A stretch of DNA of 64,000 nucleotides, from assembly GCA_037074705.1 (NCBI GenBank), contig CM073591.1, positions 61,444,897 through 61,508,896 of the forward strand. Direction: 5' to 3'. The notes under the pieces were generated by a model that was not told the origin of the DNA, did no database searches, and saw only the letters and a program-made list of their open reading frames with translations. Positions 12,290-23,994 of this stretch are shown here, piece after piece. Made by a program: the position numbers and the translations under genes. Within the stretch, counting starts at the first letter, position 1. Each line of letters begins with the position of its first letter. This DNA comes from Zhengitettix transpicula. Lineage: Eukaryota; Arthropoda; Insecta; Orthoptera; Tetrigidae.

Positions 12290-13190
12290 AATAATATTTG
12301 GGATCTCAGGGTCTTCAACTGGGTTTGATAAATGGGTGAATTTATACAATCAAATTACATTTACCTTTTATGGAAGTTAATGTGTCTGAAACATAGACGA
12401 ACTTTGTTGTGGAAGAAATAACACTACAGATTGAATTTAAATGTAATAATTAAATAATTAAAATTAAAGAACGATCTGACTTTTATCTTTTAAAAGTGGT
12501 TTACAATATGATTTTAAAGTTTTTCTACTTACGACCGCCCAGGTCTCATTTTAGGATTTTCGTGCACAAAATTTTGGGGATATCACAGATTCTAATACTC
12601 ACAGACTCTAAATGTCAACAAATTCTAATTGGCGTAGTTTTTTTAGTTGTTCTAACACAAAATTAGTAGATTCTCGATGCTTTGCTGCAACCTGGATTTG
12701 CAGATCTGGTGTAGTTGGAAATGTACTTCCTTGGTTTGTCTATGGCCAGCAGGTTGAATTTATGCTCGGCCACCGATTACAACATTGGTTTCACTCTTTC
12801 CTTCCCGACTGAAGATTGCTTTACTTTTCAATATTTTAATGCATGTTTGTAACTGCTATCAAACTGTTCTATTTGCGGTCCACTGCCCGACTGCAAAACT
12901 ATTTATAATATGAAAAGTTTTGGTCTTTACACCTTGCTGTTCTATGCCTGACTGTATTACTTTTGTACAAAAACTTTGCTGGTCCTTATGCCTCGCCGTT
13001 CATTGCCTGACTGTCCGTTCGTCTCCTAGATTTTGAGCGCGTAAAATTCTCAGCCAATTGACAACAATACATTCTTTGCCTTGCCGCCTTGTTGCGGCGT
13101 CCACTCTATATCAACTAATAATGAGTCCTCTACAATCCAACTTTCCAATTAGAACAATGTCTTAATTACCAATTACTACAATATATTTTT
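12290..13190 (-). repeat. R2 repeat, copy 2
   Basis: Colinear with 2455-3430 over about 900 bp with many substitutions and small indels. It starts near GGATCTCAGGGTCTTCAACT and ends near AATTACCAATTACTACAATAT. It keeps the tandem CCTGACTG-ending unit at 12922 and 12981. Both R2 copies have the same orientation and both follow a family A Penelope tail, so either the pair arose by segmental duplication of a composite or the two elements were already linked. Confidence 0.65.
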
Positions 13191-13599
13191 TAATCGTAAG
13201 GAAAAAATATATATTTTTTAAAAAGTATATACGATCTGTTTAGGGATAGGAAACTATATAATTCGTCCTCTTCATTCTCTACCCATATTTAAGCAATTAT
13301 ATTAGGACAGGATTTTAGAGGTTCTGGGCGCATTTTAAACTCCAAGCCCATTTACATTAACCATAAATTATGTAGATCCATTCATGAATCACAGACCGTC
13401 GTATTACTTTTGAATTAAAATAATTTTTCAGGCATACTGATTATTTAAGTAAATGTGATAGTTAATAATAAATTCAAATTCGTCGATGTAATTATGAAAA
13501 TATTGATTTACGCATCAGAAGTAAGGTGAATCGAAAGAACTGAATCACAATGACAGCCAGTAATGAGGAAGATTTTGGACGTTGCTCAGGCTTTCAGGA

Positions 13600-13915
13600 T
13601 TTTTGCTGGAACACTTGAGTGGAAAGTGATTTAGGATGGTTAGCTTTATTTACTCGGGCAAGACAGTCTCCGCTTTCGGATCCCCGCAACCTGTTGCCTG
13701 CTGAAAGTGAGGCAGGGAAACAAATGGACAACCACAACAAACACGAACGACGAGGGCGGGGTTATAAATACGAGCAGCTGAGGAAAGCTCCAAGCTTCTC
13801 GCCACGCCGGAGCAAACATCCTACTCGATAGCTCATCGTGCGCCCGGACACCGACTATATTCCTCCGGCATTATTAACTTTCGTTAGTCGTACGTCAGAA
13901 ATAAAGGATCGTCTC
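13600..13915 (+). promoter_or_regulatory. GC-richer island with TATA-like box
   Basis: A GC-rich block contains GGGCGGGGTTATAAATACGA; the TATAAATA is at 13763-13770, flanked by GC as in many insect core promoters. I see no clear initiator 25-35 bp downstream. A 70-codon frame crosses it without a domain. Core promoter or conserved non-coding element are both possible. Confidence 0.25.
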
Positions 13916-14032
13916 ATTAAAAGATGAAACCTAAAACATTTCATTGGGTATTAACTGGACTTATATAACTACCTGGGCGTGTAATTGTGGTCCCACGTCG
14001 AGTTTTTCGACGTTGAAGTTATCACCACGTGT

Positions 14033-14152
14033 GGTTTAATATGCAGGAATTGTGATACGTAATCACAGGCCACCCCTAATTATTTCATTTCTGTATTAGT
14101 AACGTGGTGTGACCGAGGAAATTCACGTAAATGTACTATCGTGACGCATAGT
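14033..14152. repeat. R3 repeat, copy 1
   Basis: GGTTTAATATGCAGGAATTG at the start and GAAATTCACGTAAATGTACTATCGTG at the end match 47448-47541, but the middle (about 60 bp) differs. At the second site a tRNA-like B box follows, so R3 may be part of a SINE family. Confidence 0.5.
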
Positions 14153-14799
14153 CGCTTACGGACACGATGAATAAGATTTTATCCTCCATTAAAACGTATT
14201 CGCGTGAAAAAGTGACCGCTGGAATCCAAAATTAAATGAGAAATGTTTACAACGATTTTGAAAATTAGCTGGGTAGAAATAAGCAGCTTTAAAGATAAAC
14301 AGAGCGGAGAATGACGTGATGAAATTTACAAAGTAACCAAATCAATGACATTCAAAATTAGTAGGGCGCAGTGCAGTGGAGAATAAAAACAGTAGACGGA
14401 GAATTATAAAGTAAAATAAATTATAGTGTACTCAAAATATGTTGATATGTTATGTAACATGCAACGATAGATCGCGAGAACCGCTAAGATTAACTACTAT
14501 TGAGGAATAAGCTGTGAAGGGTTTTTTAAAAAATATCTTCGCTTCATAAATACTTGACCAACTTGTAGTACTTTTAGTTCTGTGGTAACGTTTTCCTGCA
14601 ACGATTGGTTTAAACTCGACCGAACGTTCAATACTTTTCCGATTATTCATTTTACATTTATAGACTAATACAGATCGCTAAATTTTATATTCTATTTTTA
14701 TTGCAGTAATCAAGGTATACGAAATTTTTTTCAAACAGTTGTTTTACATTTATGTAAAATAAAATATTGTTATCGAACGAAGGTTTTCCTGGTGTACGA
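14151..14799. other. Unassigned DNA
   Basis: Short frames on the minus strand (66 and 65 codons) have no recognisable domain. No other feature is seen. Confidence 0.4.
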
Positions 14800-15215
14800 G
14801 ATTAACAAGAAGTTCTCGGAATTCCAACCGGGTGAAAACATTGTAGCTCCACGACGTTTCGACGGTGGTCACTGTCATCGTCTTCAAGTGAAATAGCTTG
14901 ACTTCATGATGATGATAATAAACACAGTCGAAACGACGTTGAACCACAATGTTTTAATGGTTATTTGAAATTTATAAACAGGAAAAAAGGGTCAATTAAT
15001 GTAACTGACACATTTAACGACTGATTCAATTAATAATCATAAATACGACTTCTGTTTCCGAGACAAATTAAACATGAGAAAATTCAATGTTCAAATGCTG
15101 CTAGATGCAAAGTAGCGTCGAAGCGTCCATATATGTTCAAATTAATTTCTGTGTAAAACTTCACGTCAAAACGTCTTGAAACCTGGTTGGAATCCGGAGA
15201 ACTTCTCGTTAGTAA
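14800..15215. mobile_element. Penelope-like fold-back, family B
   Basis: AACAAGAAGTTCTCGGAATT (from about 14804) is reverse-complementary, with changes, to the stretch around 15173-15212 (AATCCGGAGAACTTCTCGTT). AAAACATTGTAGCTCCACGA (14835 on) pairs with TCAACG..CACAATGTTTT near 14923-14960. CGACGTTTCGACGGTGG on the plus strand is the reverse of CCACCGTCGAAACGTCG, the GAAAC side of a hammerhead-like core. The other side appears as ACTTGAAGACGATGAC. I infer inverted PLE termini with nested arms. Confidence 0.5.
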
Positions 15216-15904
15216 AATAGTGATTTATAATATCTGATAATGGACCTCTATTTTCTATTAATCTAATTGACATATCAGTTTTTGAAAGAACACAGATAAT
15301 AGCTTATCTCACCTAACATTTTCAATCTCTTATGTACAACACGTTATTGACATTTTTCCTCTATAATCGATTAAACGAATCATTATTTCTCTCATCAGGA
15401 ACAAATAATCTAAGTTCATGTGTTCTTGATAATACAGCGATGACTCTCCACTACTAAATATATTGTAAGATAGAAATAGAATTGTGGGAAGAATCTAGTG
15501 CACTCTTTCCAAGAATCTCCACGATCCCGTCGCATTCCTGTTAAAAGTGTCCCTAAACCCATACTTCAGAGAAGTCTACCACAAAAGTGATAATGGTTGC
15601 ACTTTATACGTTCTCCTGAGTAAATCGGTCCATTTAAGAAAAAATCGTGTAACATTTTATAAATAATTCAGTACATTTTTAGAATACTATACCGATCAGA
15701 TACTTATGTTTTTAATCGGATCGAATTACATCGTTTGTCGCAAGAAGGAAATATCTATTTAAAGCATTTACTTAATATAAAATATTGAACAATATTCATG
15801 CTGATCATTTCTATTATTCCAAATGTTTCATAGTTAACAACATGGTCAAAATGCTATTTTTATTTATTCTCGTAAAACTAATTCAATTAATCTCAAATAT
15901 AATC

Positions 15905-15990
15905 CTAGTGTTGAACTCGCGGCTCTTGCGTTTTTGAATCACCTGACGAAAGCAACAACGTTGTGCGGTATTTATTTCATCACTGAAACT
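15905..15990 (+). mobile_element. Penelope-like tail, family A, shortened
   Basis: GAATCACCTGACGAAAGCAA is followed at once by CAACGTTGTGCGGTATTTAT and CATCAC. The segment that would form hammerhead stem II is deleted, and the outer parts match family A. Confidence 0.5.
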
Positions 15991-16280
15991 TTGCCTTTTT
16001 TTTAATACTTATTTATAAAATCAGTTAAGATAATTCCCGGCCATTTACTATGCGGCGTTGCTCTCTTCAATATTGTAGCTAAAATCTTGCTTTGAACTTT
16101 TAGACTCCTACAATCGTTGAATCGCGAATTACTAATATACTGATTTAAGGTGAGATGTGATTTTGTCTTTATCTTGTTTTTTAATTAAAATAATTACAAG
16201 GTACGTCGCCTGTGAATTTGGAATCAATTTTTGTGCTATTCCTACTAGTTTCGTTTACGAAACGGCTCCCTTAATAATTC

Positions 16281-16282
<2 letters not shown>

Positions 16283-16317
<35 letters not shown>
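16283..16317. repeat. (AT)n microsatellite
   Basis: About 17 uninterrupted AT units. Confidence 0.9.
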
Positions 16318-16319
<2 letters not shown>

Positions 16320-16500
16320 AGTCTGAAAAAATAAAAAAACATTATCCCAGAGATGTACAACGCGTTCCAGCATTTTATTGTTGTACTTAGCCTAGAGTTA
16401 CATTGATCAGTGTACGACAGCCTCTGGGAGCCAATGTTTCTTTAAAATCACAAACTCAAGTTGCAGTCTTTTTCCACTAAATATGAGATAAATTAAGGAG

Positions 16501-16800
16501 AGTAGGTAAACTGGTCGAGGCACGGAGAAGGATATGCTGCGTCCCCACAGCAAACTCCTCTCCCGCTATCGGAAGTACCCAATGCCCGACCTACCTGATG
16601 CAGGTTTTTCTAGGGTTTTCCCTACATTTCTTTAGGTGAATGCCGGGTAGGATCCTTAAAATATAGTCCGGGGGCCCTAGTTAACCCTTGGCTACCTTCC
16701 TCTACCCTTCCGCATCCCCCCTTTCAAATCCCTTCCTATTCTATTAAAGCGGAGTTGCCCAGTGTGCATTACCCTCTTGTAGCCTATTGCCCTAAAAAAA
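16501..16800 (+). mobile_element. R1 retroposon copy, plus orientation
   Basis: This copy shows the element's sense strand. It runs from a 5' truncation (AACTGGTCGAGGCACGGAGA) through CCGACCTACCTGATGCAGG and TAACCCTTGGCTACCTTCCT to the shared 3' end GTAGCCTATTGCCCTAAAAAAA. The poly-A is intact, so polarity is clear. It is missing the part upstream of GTCGAGGCAC that is present in the longest copies. Confidence 0.85.
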
Positions 16801-16849
16801 CAACTGAAGCCGTCGTATTTTCCCAATATGAGGCTATTTGTTCGCTTAC

Positions 16850-17140
16850 TGTCTCCGTCGTAAATACCTGACGTCGCAACATGTTATATTATTTATTTGA
16901 AACAATATACGTCCCTTTTTCGGAGCGGCGTATTTATTTCTTTACTCTCGCAGCCTCATGAATATTTCAGCAAGCAGCCCATCGGTCTGCATGCACGTCG
17001 CCGATGTGAAAAACTCCCCTTCAAAATTACGCCGTAATAAGGCAGGATCGCTTCTTAATTACCTCGCGTAATTTGCTGAAATCTGCATCTGTTTTACACG
17101 AAGCGCGGCTATAGTGATACACCTGATCCAAAATCGTACC
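16850..17140. promoter_or_regulatory. GC-richer island, possible enhancer-like element
   Basis: The block mixes GC-rich parts with homeodomain-type cores (TTCTTAATTACCTCG, GCGTAATTTGCTG) and CATGAATATT. No frame longer than chance is present. It lies beside the R1 copy but shares nothing with the repeat families in the window, which is why a single-copy regulatory element is plausible. Confidence 0.3.
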
Positions 17141-18365
17141 TGCCCCAAGTCCTAATAACAACTTGATGAACATCATTTTGGCAATAATTGTAATATTATT
17201 TCCAGTGAGTTGTAAGATACTTCAAACATATTTGGAAATGATGCGAATGCAATTATTTACTTTTTACATTATAATTTACTTTTATTCTAAATGTTTCTAA
17301 GGATATTAAGACATGTAAACTTGCAAACTGATTCAATTGAAGGTTCCATTGTGATGAACTAAATAATATGTAATAAAATAAAAAATAATTAAAAATAGCA
17401 AACCAGTATAGAGGAACGACAGATAAAGATCGCATTAGCATGTTATTATTAACAATGTACCAAAGGATTTTAAAAAGTTTTAATTTTGAGCATGTCATCA
17501 ATGAGTTTTTTTTATTACGCACAATTTATAAGATATGTTATGAGATCTACGGTGCAAGCTATAAAACGATAACATGCTCGCCGATAGAAGGGGGTAAACT
17601 TTCTAGAAAGAAAAAATTGAGATAATCAATGTAATTAGCTTCTTGAATAAGAATGACAGAAACCTAAAGTGGAAAAAAATTTAAATGAATTATTTTTTAA
17701 TTAATATAATTACTTATATCATTGTTACTTCTTTATAAACGAAATTCGGTACGCGTGCAATGCTTAGAAATCACAAGACCAGAAGAAAGCAAATAAAGCG
17801 AAGTGTCTAATTTCTGTAATTAAGAATTGCTTTGAAATTAGGTAGACACTCAATCCGAGGGCCACACAGCCTGAAATTTTATCAGGCAACATTTATTGGA
17901 TATTATGCGTGTTACATAAGAAATAGGATTGACAGAATAATGTTTTGCTTTCTTCTTTACTCATCTTTAGTAATATTTTTAAGTGCTTGTTGAGTGTGTT
18001 CCAATACTACGTTTCGACACTTACCTGGTGCACTTATGGACTGATGCTCCAGGGAAGCTTTTATGAAGCTTACATTTATATTAAAACAGATAAATAAAAT
18101 ATTACTGTTATAATATTATTTATTGAGTAATTTTGAGCTCCTCTAACCTTTGACGTTTCTCGATTATTCCGCTGTCGGCCGACGCCCAGTGATCCGGTGT
18201 TGTAATTCTTGCGGGTGTTGACAGACACAGGAGATCAGCAATTACAGTCCATACTGATCAGTTCGCGGTGGCTCGCAGACTGCGCACTTCCAGATACAAT
18301 TGTTAGACCTCTCCGACATTAACAAAAATCTATCGTGAAATGAAAATTTTACGTCTGATTAAGCT
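17141..18365. other. AT-rich stretch, nothing recognised
   Basis: Short frames only. A small GC-richer patch around 18175-18310 (CCGCTGTCGGCCGACGCCCA) has no feature I can name. Confidence 0.4.
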
Positions 18366-18369
18366 TTAG

Positions 18370-18485
18370 AGTTTTGTCAACCAACTAGTGCAGTTTTGTC
18401 GCTCTAGGCTTCTCTTAGCCCCTGAAGAAAGGTTCAAGGATCCCAGAAACGTTGTGTGGTATTTATTATACCAACCATAACTGCA
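18370..18485 (+). mobile_element. Penelope-like tail, family A, well preserved
   Basis: In order: TTTTGTCAACCAACTAGTGC, AGTTTTGTCGCTCTAGGCTT, GCCCCTGAAGAAAGGTTCAA, GGATCCCAGAAACGTTGTGT and GGTATTTATTATACCA. CUGAAGA and GAAAC of a hammerhead core are intact. Stem II would be GGUUC / GAUCC with one U-U mismatch and an AAG loop. This is the least decayed solo copy of the family. Confidence 0.6.
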
Positions 18486-19139
18486 CACGCCTCAACCAGA
18501 ATTATCAGTGACGACGAGGCGTGACCCTCAGAATTAACAATGATAATCAATTTATTCAAGATGAAAAATATATGTCACTGTTCACCTCACACGAAGAAAA
18601 TGCGATAAGTGACGTATTACGACGACGGGAGTGGCCCTTTCTCTATACACTGCCTTGTAGAACACAACTGCGAAACTTCACTGACCATGTGCATGAACAG
18701 TCAGTTGGACTTCTAGAAAATCAGCCATAACCCCACGCAGCACTGTCACATTATTTTACAGGACCTTCCATAAACATTTATTTATGCCACTGGACTGACG
18801 AATACGGCCTCATGCACCCAAATCTAAGAGTCTTTTAAATAATACTCAAAGTCTTATATTAGGAAACTCAGTCTTGGTACGATAAATGCAGAAAACTTTA
18901 GATGAGATTTATTCATAAAAATTATAACAATTAAATTTAGCATTTTAGTGTATTCTTTTACACGGGTTGTTTATTGATAAACACAACATGAAGCGGAAGG
19001 CATGATGATGGGTGTAAATGAATCCTTTTTAATTGTAAAGTAATATAAATAAATTAAAAACAGTATTGAAATAGAATTAGAAAAGTTTGAAGAAGAATAT
19101 TTAGTCCCGAAGGAGCATCTTTGTCGGATTGTAACTCTT

Positions 19140-19400
19140 ACATTTCAGGTGGAGGCAAAGAGAGGAAGGAGTTTTTGTCCCGTATAAATACGGCGGCGAT
19201 GAAACAAGCGATTAAAGGCAACGCGTTAAGCTGGCTGGACAAGGCAGTTAGCGTGACTTCCAGGAGAGATTATCACCCGCAGTGACCTGAGTTCGAGACC
19301 GCAACACGGACTCTCATAAATATGCAACAGCTCACGGCAACTCAGCATCATTATTGCTCAGTTACCGAATAAATGTTGCTTGATAAAATTTTACGCTGTG
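19140..19400. promoter_or_regulatory. GC-richer island
   Basis: A block including CCCGTATAAATACGGCGGCG (a TATAAATA-containing imperfect palindrome) and AACGCGTTAAGCTGGCTGGA. No coding frame or repeat match. A core promoter or conserved element is possible. Confidence 0.2.
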
Positions 19401-19861
19401 TGACCCTGCCCATTTTCGAAGTAATTCTTAATTACAGAAATTAGACACCTCGCTTTATTTGCTTTCTTCGGCTCTTCTGAGTTCCAATACGCGTAACCGA
19501 AGTTAAAAAATCAGAGATTCAGGATTCGACTTATTTCTGACCGCTAATCCTAATTTAGCCCTGTCACTGTTGCAGATAAATATTCTAGGTATTTTTCATT
19601 CTTTTCAAAACCAATAAACAATATTCGTATCCAGATAAATTCGTTAGTATTTTGATAATATGCAATTTACGTTTAGCCTTTCAAATGAAATATCTTTGTA
19701 GAGAGTTATTTTCATCATTTATTTATTTTATTCAGGAAAAGAATAGCATTTGATTATTTCAGTGGGGTTTAGGTAAAATGTTTAATATATAGTGAGTAAA
19801 ACTTTGTCGTTTGGAGACATTTATATGATTTAAGAAGGATAAAAAGGTCTCGGTTAACCCG

Positions 19862-19985
19862 CGGGTTTAATAGATTAAAACGCGACGTTTCGACGACTAA
19901 AAGTTCTGTCGTCACCTTCTAGGCGAAGAAGATCACGACAGAGCTTTTAGTCGTAGAAACGTCACGTTTTAATCTATTAAACCCG
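19862..19985. repeat. Near-perfect 59-bp-arm hairpin (fold-back, family B-like)
   Basis: The left arm 19862-19920 (starting CGGGTTTAATAGATTAAAAC) and right arm 19927-19985 are reverse complements with 5 mismatches in 59 positions and a 6-bp loop (AGGCGA). Each arm carries one side of a hammerhead-like unit: ACGAC / GTCGT stem II and GAAACGTC. A transcript would form a long stem, which is also a possible small-RNA precursor. The spacing is too tight to hold any coding sequence. Confidence 0.85.
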
Positions 19986-20074
19986 TGTGAAAACATAGAA
20001 CGTTTTATCCAACAATTACGCCTGGAAAGTCTTCAATCTTTTATTTAAGAAGGTATTTAAAAAGAAGAGTTAAT

Positions 20075-20548
20075 TTTTTTTAGGGCAACAGGCTACATGA
20101 GGGTGATCCACATTGGGCAACTCCCCTTTACTAGTATAGGAAGGGATTTGAAAGGGGGGATGCTGAAGGGTAGAGGAAGGAAGCCAAGGGTTAACTAGGG
20201 GCCCCGGGCTATGGTTTAAGGATCCTACCCGGCATTCGCCTAAAGAAATGCAGGGAAAACCCTAGAAAAACCTGCATCAGGTAGGTCGGGCATTGGGTAC
20301 TTGTCCCTCGCCCTTCCGATAGCGGGAGAGGAGTTTGCTGTGGGGACGTAGCATCCCTTATCCGTGCCTCGACCAGTTTAGGAGACAGCTGGCCGACTAT
20401 TCCAATGGTAATAGCGGACAACTCTTACCGTATGCGCAAGGTCTGTGACCCCGGAACATACACCTCTCAAGCCTCGGCTTGTGGGAACCTTAGTTCAAAA
20501 ACGGAGAGGAAAAGGCATACCCAAAGGTAGACCCTTCGTATCTCTCTA
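20075..20548 (-). mobile_element. R1 retroposon copy, long
   Basis: Starts after a T run (TTTTTTTTAGGGCAACAGG, the poly-A end on the minus strand) and extends through all family blocks to GACCCTTCGTATCTCTCT. AGTTAA occurs next to both ends (about 20069 and 20548), a possible short target-site duplication. Minus-strand open frames here (70 and part of 108 codons) are repeat-derived. Confidence 0.85.
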
Positions 20549-22180
20549 GTTAAATATATAATACGTATGAACATATATTTCATAGAAAACCTGATAAGGA
20601 TAGGGGAATTATTTTGTAAAATGTGGTTGTGGCATAGAACTTTATAATTAATCTCACTATGGGTTAAATGACAAATTGAGGATATATACAATACCTTCAG
20701 ATCAGAGGCTTTCCATGAATTAATTATAATTAGCATTATTTTGCTAAATAATATTGTTTTTTCCACATATAAAACACTTTTTTTTGGATTCATTGTCTAT
20801 TAGTTCTTATTTTGGAAAAAGGAACATCTTTCCAGTATGAATCTGGGCAATTCAAAACAGAACGTCGTCCCAATTATCCTCACTATTCTGGATCTACAAT
20901 TTCGTGTATTATATATTTTTTGATCTTTCATTTTCTTTTCATCTTCACCGATTCCTTTGGACAATACCACAACTTCGCGCTTTACTTGAACCTTGACACC
21001 ACCCCAGAAGCGTAATGTCGATCTGCCACGTAATTTCGAGAGTAAATGACTTTATTGTAGTGCTGTTGTGTTGGTATTTGGTTGCAGTGTGGCCACCCCT
21101 GGAGAGGCTGGGCGTCTCCCAGCAGCCACCGCACAGAGATGCTATCTCGGCTCCCACTTCATACTGGACACCTTTATTTATGGGCGCTCGCTCTCAGGTG
21201 GGATAACTCCATAGACACCCCTCTAATTAAACACAAACTCGCCAAACCCTCTAAATGATTACTCAGCGCAAAACATGTTGTTAAAAAGCAGCCTCAAAAA
21301 GTTTGACTCTTGCGAGCAACATCGCTGATGTTTTCCCCGTGATTAACGGCAAAACGCAATACGAAACGTAAAGGAGTCGAAAAGCAATCAATACCTCCGA
21401 CTCAGAAAAGAAACAAACTTCAACGAGACGTAGTGACTCACGCCTGGAGTATTCTCATTTCCTGCAATTATTTACCCATCATTTCTGTCATAAATCATGG
21501 AAAATGTTCTATGGAATCTACATAATTGGGCCCATGTCGGTGTGACTAAGTAACTAAAATAAATCAGTCCTGGGATATATGCTACAGTAAAACATACAAT
21601 TATTAAACGTAATTAAATCAAATGAATGAAAATTGGCTTCCGAGGGTCCATTTCAAGCTTTTTATCCCCCTCGTGCTTAACTCCACAAAAGTAACATTTT
21701 ACTAATCTAATCACGTAATAGACTGAGACAAAATTTCATCTCAATAATAGCAAAATAGATTTTCTCTCGTGATATTAATGGATTTTCATGTGATTATACA
21801 CAAATATGATTATTATGGACAAGAAAGAGAGAGACATTAAATGGATAATTTGAAACTGAGGGTCCATGTCGCCATGTCGGAAAGGATCAAGATCAAATTT
21901 ATCAATATGTGGCTACATCGACGAATTTTTGTTATTTAGCGGGATTTTGGTTAAAAATGAAACAAGTTCTTCCAGGACTTTTTAAAATTTTTATTACGCT
22001 TCTGGAATTGCTCATCGTCTGTCGCCGTAATTGCTGGAATGAGTAAATACAAGCACGTAGGAGGGTTAATATATCCAATTAATATTGATAATATACATAA
22101 ATAATAGTATACGTCTATTTTTATTAATAATATAATTTAAATAAATTAACGACATTTATACAGACATTTTAAAATATTTT
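20549..22180. other. Unassigned DNA
   Basis: A GC-richer patch at about 21080-21210 (GGCCACCCCTGGAGAGGCTG) carries overlapping frames on both strands with no domain. The remainder is AT-rich and I recognise nothing. Confidence 0.35.
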
Positions 22181-22243
22181 ATACAACACAACGACGTTTT
22201 AGTACTTTTTGTACTTTCATCAGGTTGCTATAATCGTTGTGTT
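22181..22243 (-). ncRNA. Hammerhead-like motif, single (family D)
   Basis: Read on the minus strand: CTGATGA (22217-22223), then AAGTAC-AAAAA-GTACT as a perfect stem II hairpin, then AAAAC where GAAAC is expected (G to A). The outer sequences AACACAACGA (22185-22194) and TCGTTGTGTT (22234-22243) are perfect 10-bp inverted repeats. The known core needs G12, so this copy is probably inactive. A Penelope-like origin is inferred from similarity in layout to the other families. Confidence 0.45.
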
Positions 22244-23112
22244 AAATTAATTTTTTTAATAAACAATAATTTTGGTGCCAACATATAAAGAAGCTTAGTC
22301 TTTCATGGGAAACGAAATATGTCAATGGTTGTGTAAGACAGTTAAAGTTCTGAAGAATCGGTTTCCACGATAAAATCAAATAATAAATAGCAATATACCT
22401 TTTTTTCATTTTAAAATTAATCAAAAACTCCATCAGTTCTTTATGTGTGAGAAAATATAATTTAGTTTTTGATTTTTCGTGAGATTATTAGCCATTTTCG
22501 TTTTGTTACTTCATTAGTTTTAATTAAAACGAGACATTACAAAACTCTCCTGTACACCGACTGAATGTACTGATGAGTCAGAATACTGACGTAAAGCTAT
22601 TAAGAGTTCACATAAGGGATAAATTTACACAAAGGAGAACAGTCGTAAAAGTTTCACAAATATAATATTACTCGCTTTAGAGCCTACATGAATGCTTTGA
22701 CTAGGGGTTTTTTGGTTTGTGTAGTTCATTTGGCTTTACAAATATTTCACATTTGAGAATAAAATAATGAGAAATTAGGACAGATAAGAGTAATTTTCAA
22801 AGTAATTCTGACATTCTGGTTGGACTGGGTATCACAAGTATTCTCTTAACATTGTTCCAATTCCCTACAATTGGCTGTTTCATTTTCTTTTCAGAAAACA
22901 ATGAGCCTTTTCGTTTTTGCTAATAAATAATTTGTAAATTATTTAAAACTGTTTCTATATGCCCCTATAAAATGCAGTTTGAGAATCTTTGCCGAAGAAA
23001 GATATTTCTACCAGAAAAAATAATTTTCCTTTGGATTCATTTGATTAAATTAATTACAACAAAAATTTTAAGCACGAAAAATTAAATGAATTACACAAAT
23101 AACTGAAATGAA

Positions 23113-23389
23113 GTGATGATATAATATCTCAAAATGTTGCTGCGATCCTTGTTCCTTTCGTCAGGTTATTGGAGAAAACACGAGAGTGACAAAACCGCAC
23201 AATAACAGTTGACAAACTCAAAAGTTATTGAGTTTTGGACTGTGGGGTTAATTTGGCTTTACTCAAAGGCTTTTTGAGTTTGTCAACTGTTATTGTGCGG
23301 TTTTCGCTCCTGGCTGTTGTTTTTTTCCAATCAACTGACGAACAAGGGACAAGGATCGCAGAAACGTTGTGTGGTATTTATACCATCAT
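23113..23389. mobile_element. Penelope-like fold-back, family A inverted pair
   Basis: Two family A tails face each other. The inner arms are a perfect 33-bp inverted repeat (23191-23223 and 23272-23304, centred on CAATAACAGTTGACAAACTC and its complement), separated by 48 bp. The outer arms continue with mismatches to about 23113 and 23389. The right arm has the intact order CAACTGACGAACAAGGGACA, AGGATCGCAGAAACGTTGTG, TGGTATTTATACCATCA. The arrangement matches inverted pseudo-LTRs of Penelope-like elements with the coding part lost. Confidence 0.65.
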
Positions 23390-23990
23390 TTAATTTTGAC
23401 TGTATTTGGTTATTTCATCTAATTATTATATTTTATACAGACGTATTATATTCTCATTTGAAGCAGTAAAAATTAACGTTTTTCATTGTTGACATTTCGT
23501 CTTGTACGGCAAATTGCCTCATTCTAAAGTTTTGTATTTTTTTATGTATACTTTGGTTCAGGAATATTTAAACTTATTTTTTCCAACAACGAAAACTTAA
23601 AGAAATGGTGAAAAATTAATTTTAAGAGAAAATAGTTGCAAAATGCCTAAGAAATCTATTATCGATTCTAAAATAATAATGTTTATGTTTATTACAATGT
23701 CTTCGTATCAATATTAAGGGCAAGAGTGTCATTTATGACTCGACGTTCTTTGTTTAACCTTGAATTATTCTGTAATCGAAGACGTTTTATTTTATATTTA
23801 TTTTTATGCGTTTTATTCATGTTTTTTACACAATGCAACTAAATCAACATAGATTCACTAATAAATTTAAAAATTAATTGTTAATAAAACTAGAAAGAAA
23901 CTCCACTTGTGACCGATATGAATTCTTCGTTACTCTGAAATATTAATTTGATTGCGAAAGCGGAGCTGTGGTCATAATATGCCGATCAAA
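23390..23990. other. AT-rich stretch, nothing recognised
   Basis: No frame, repeat or RNA gene recognised. Confidence 0.5.
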
Positions 23991-23994
23991 TCAA

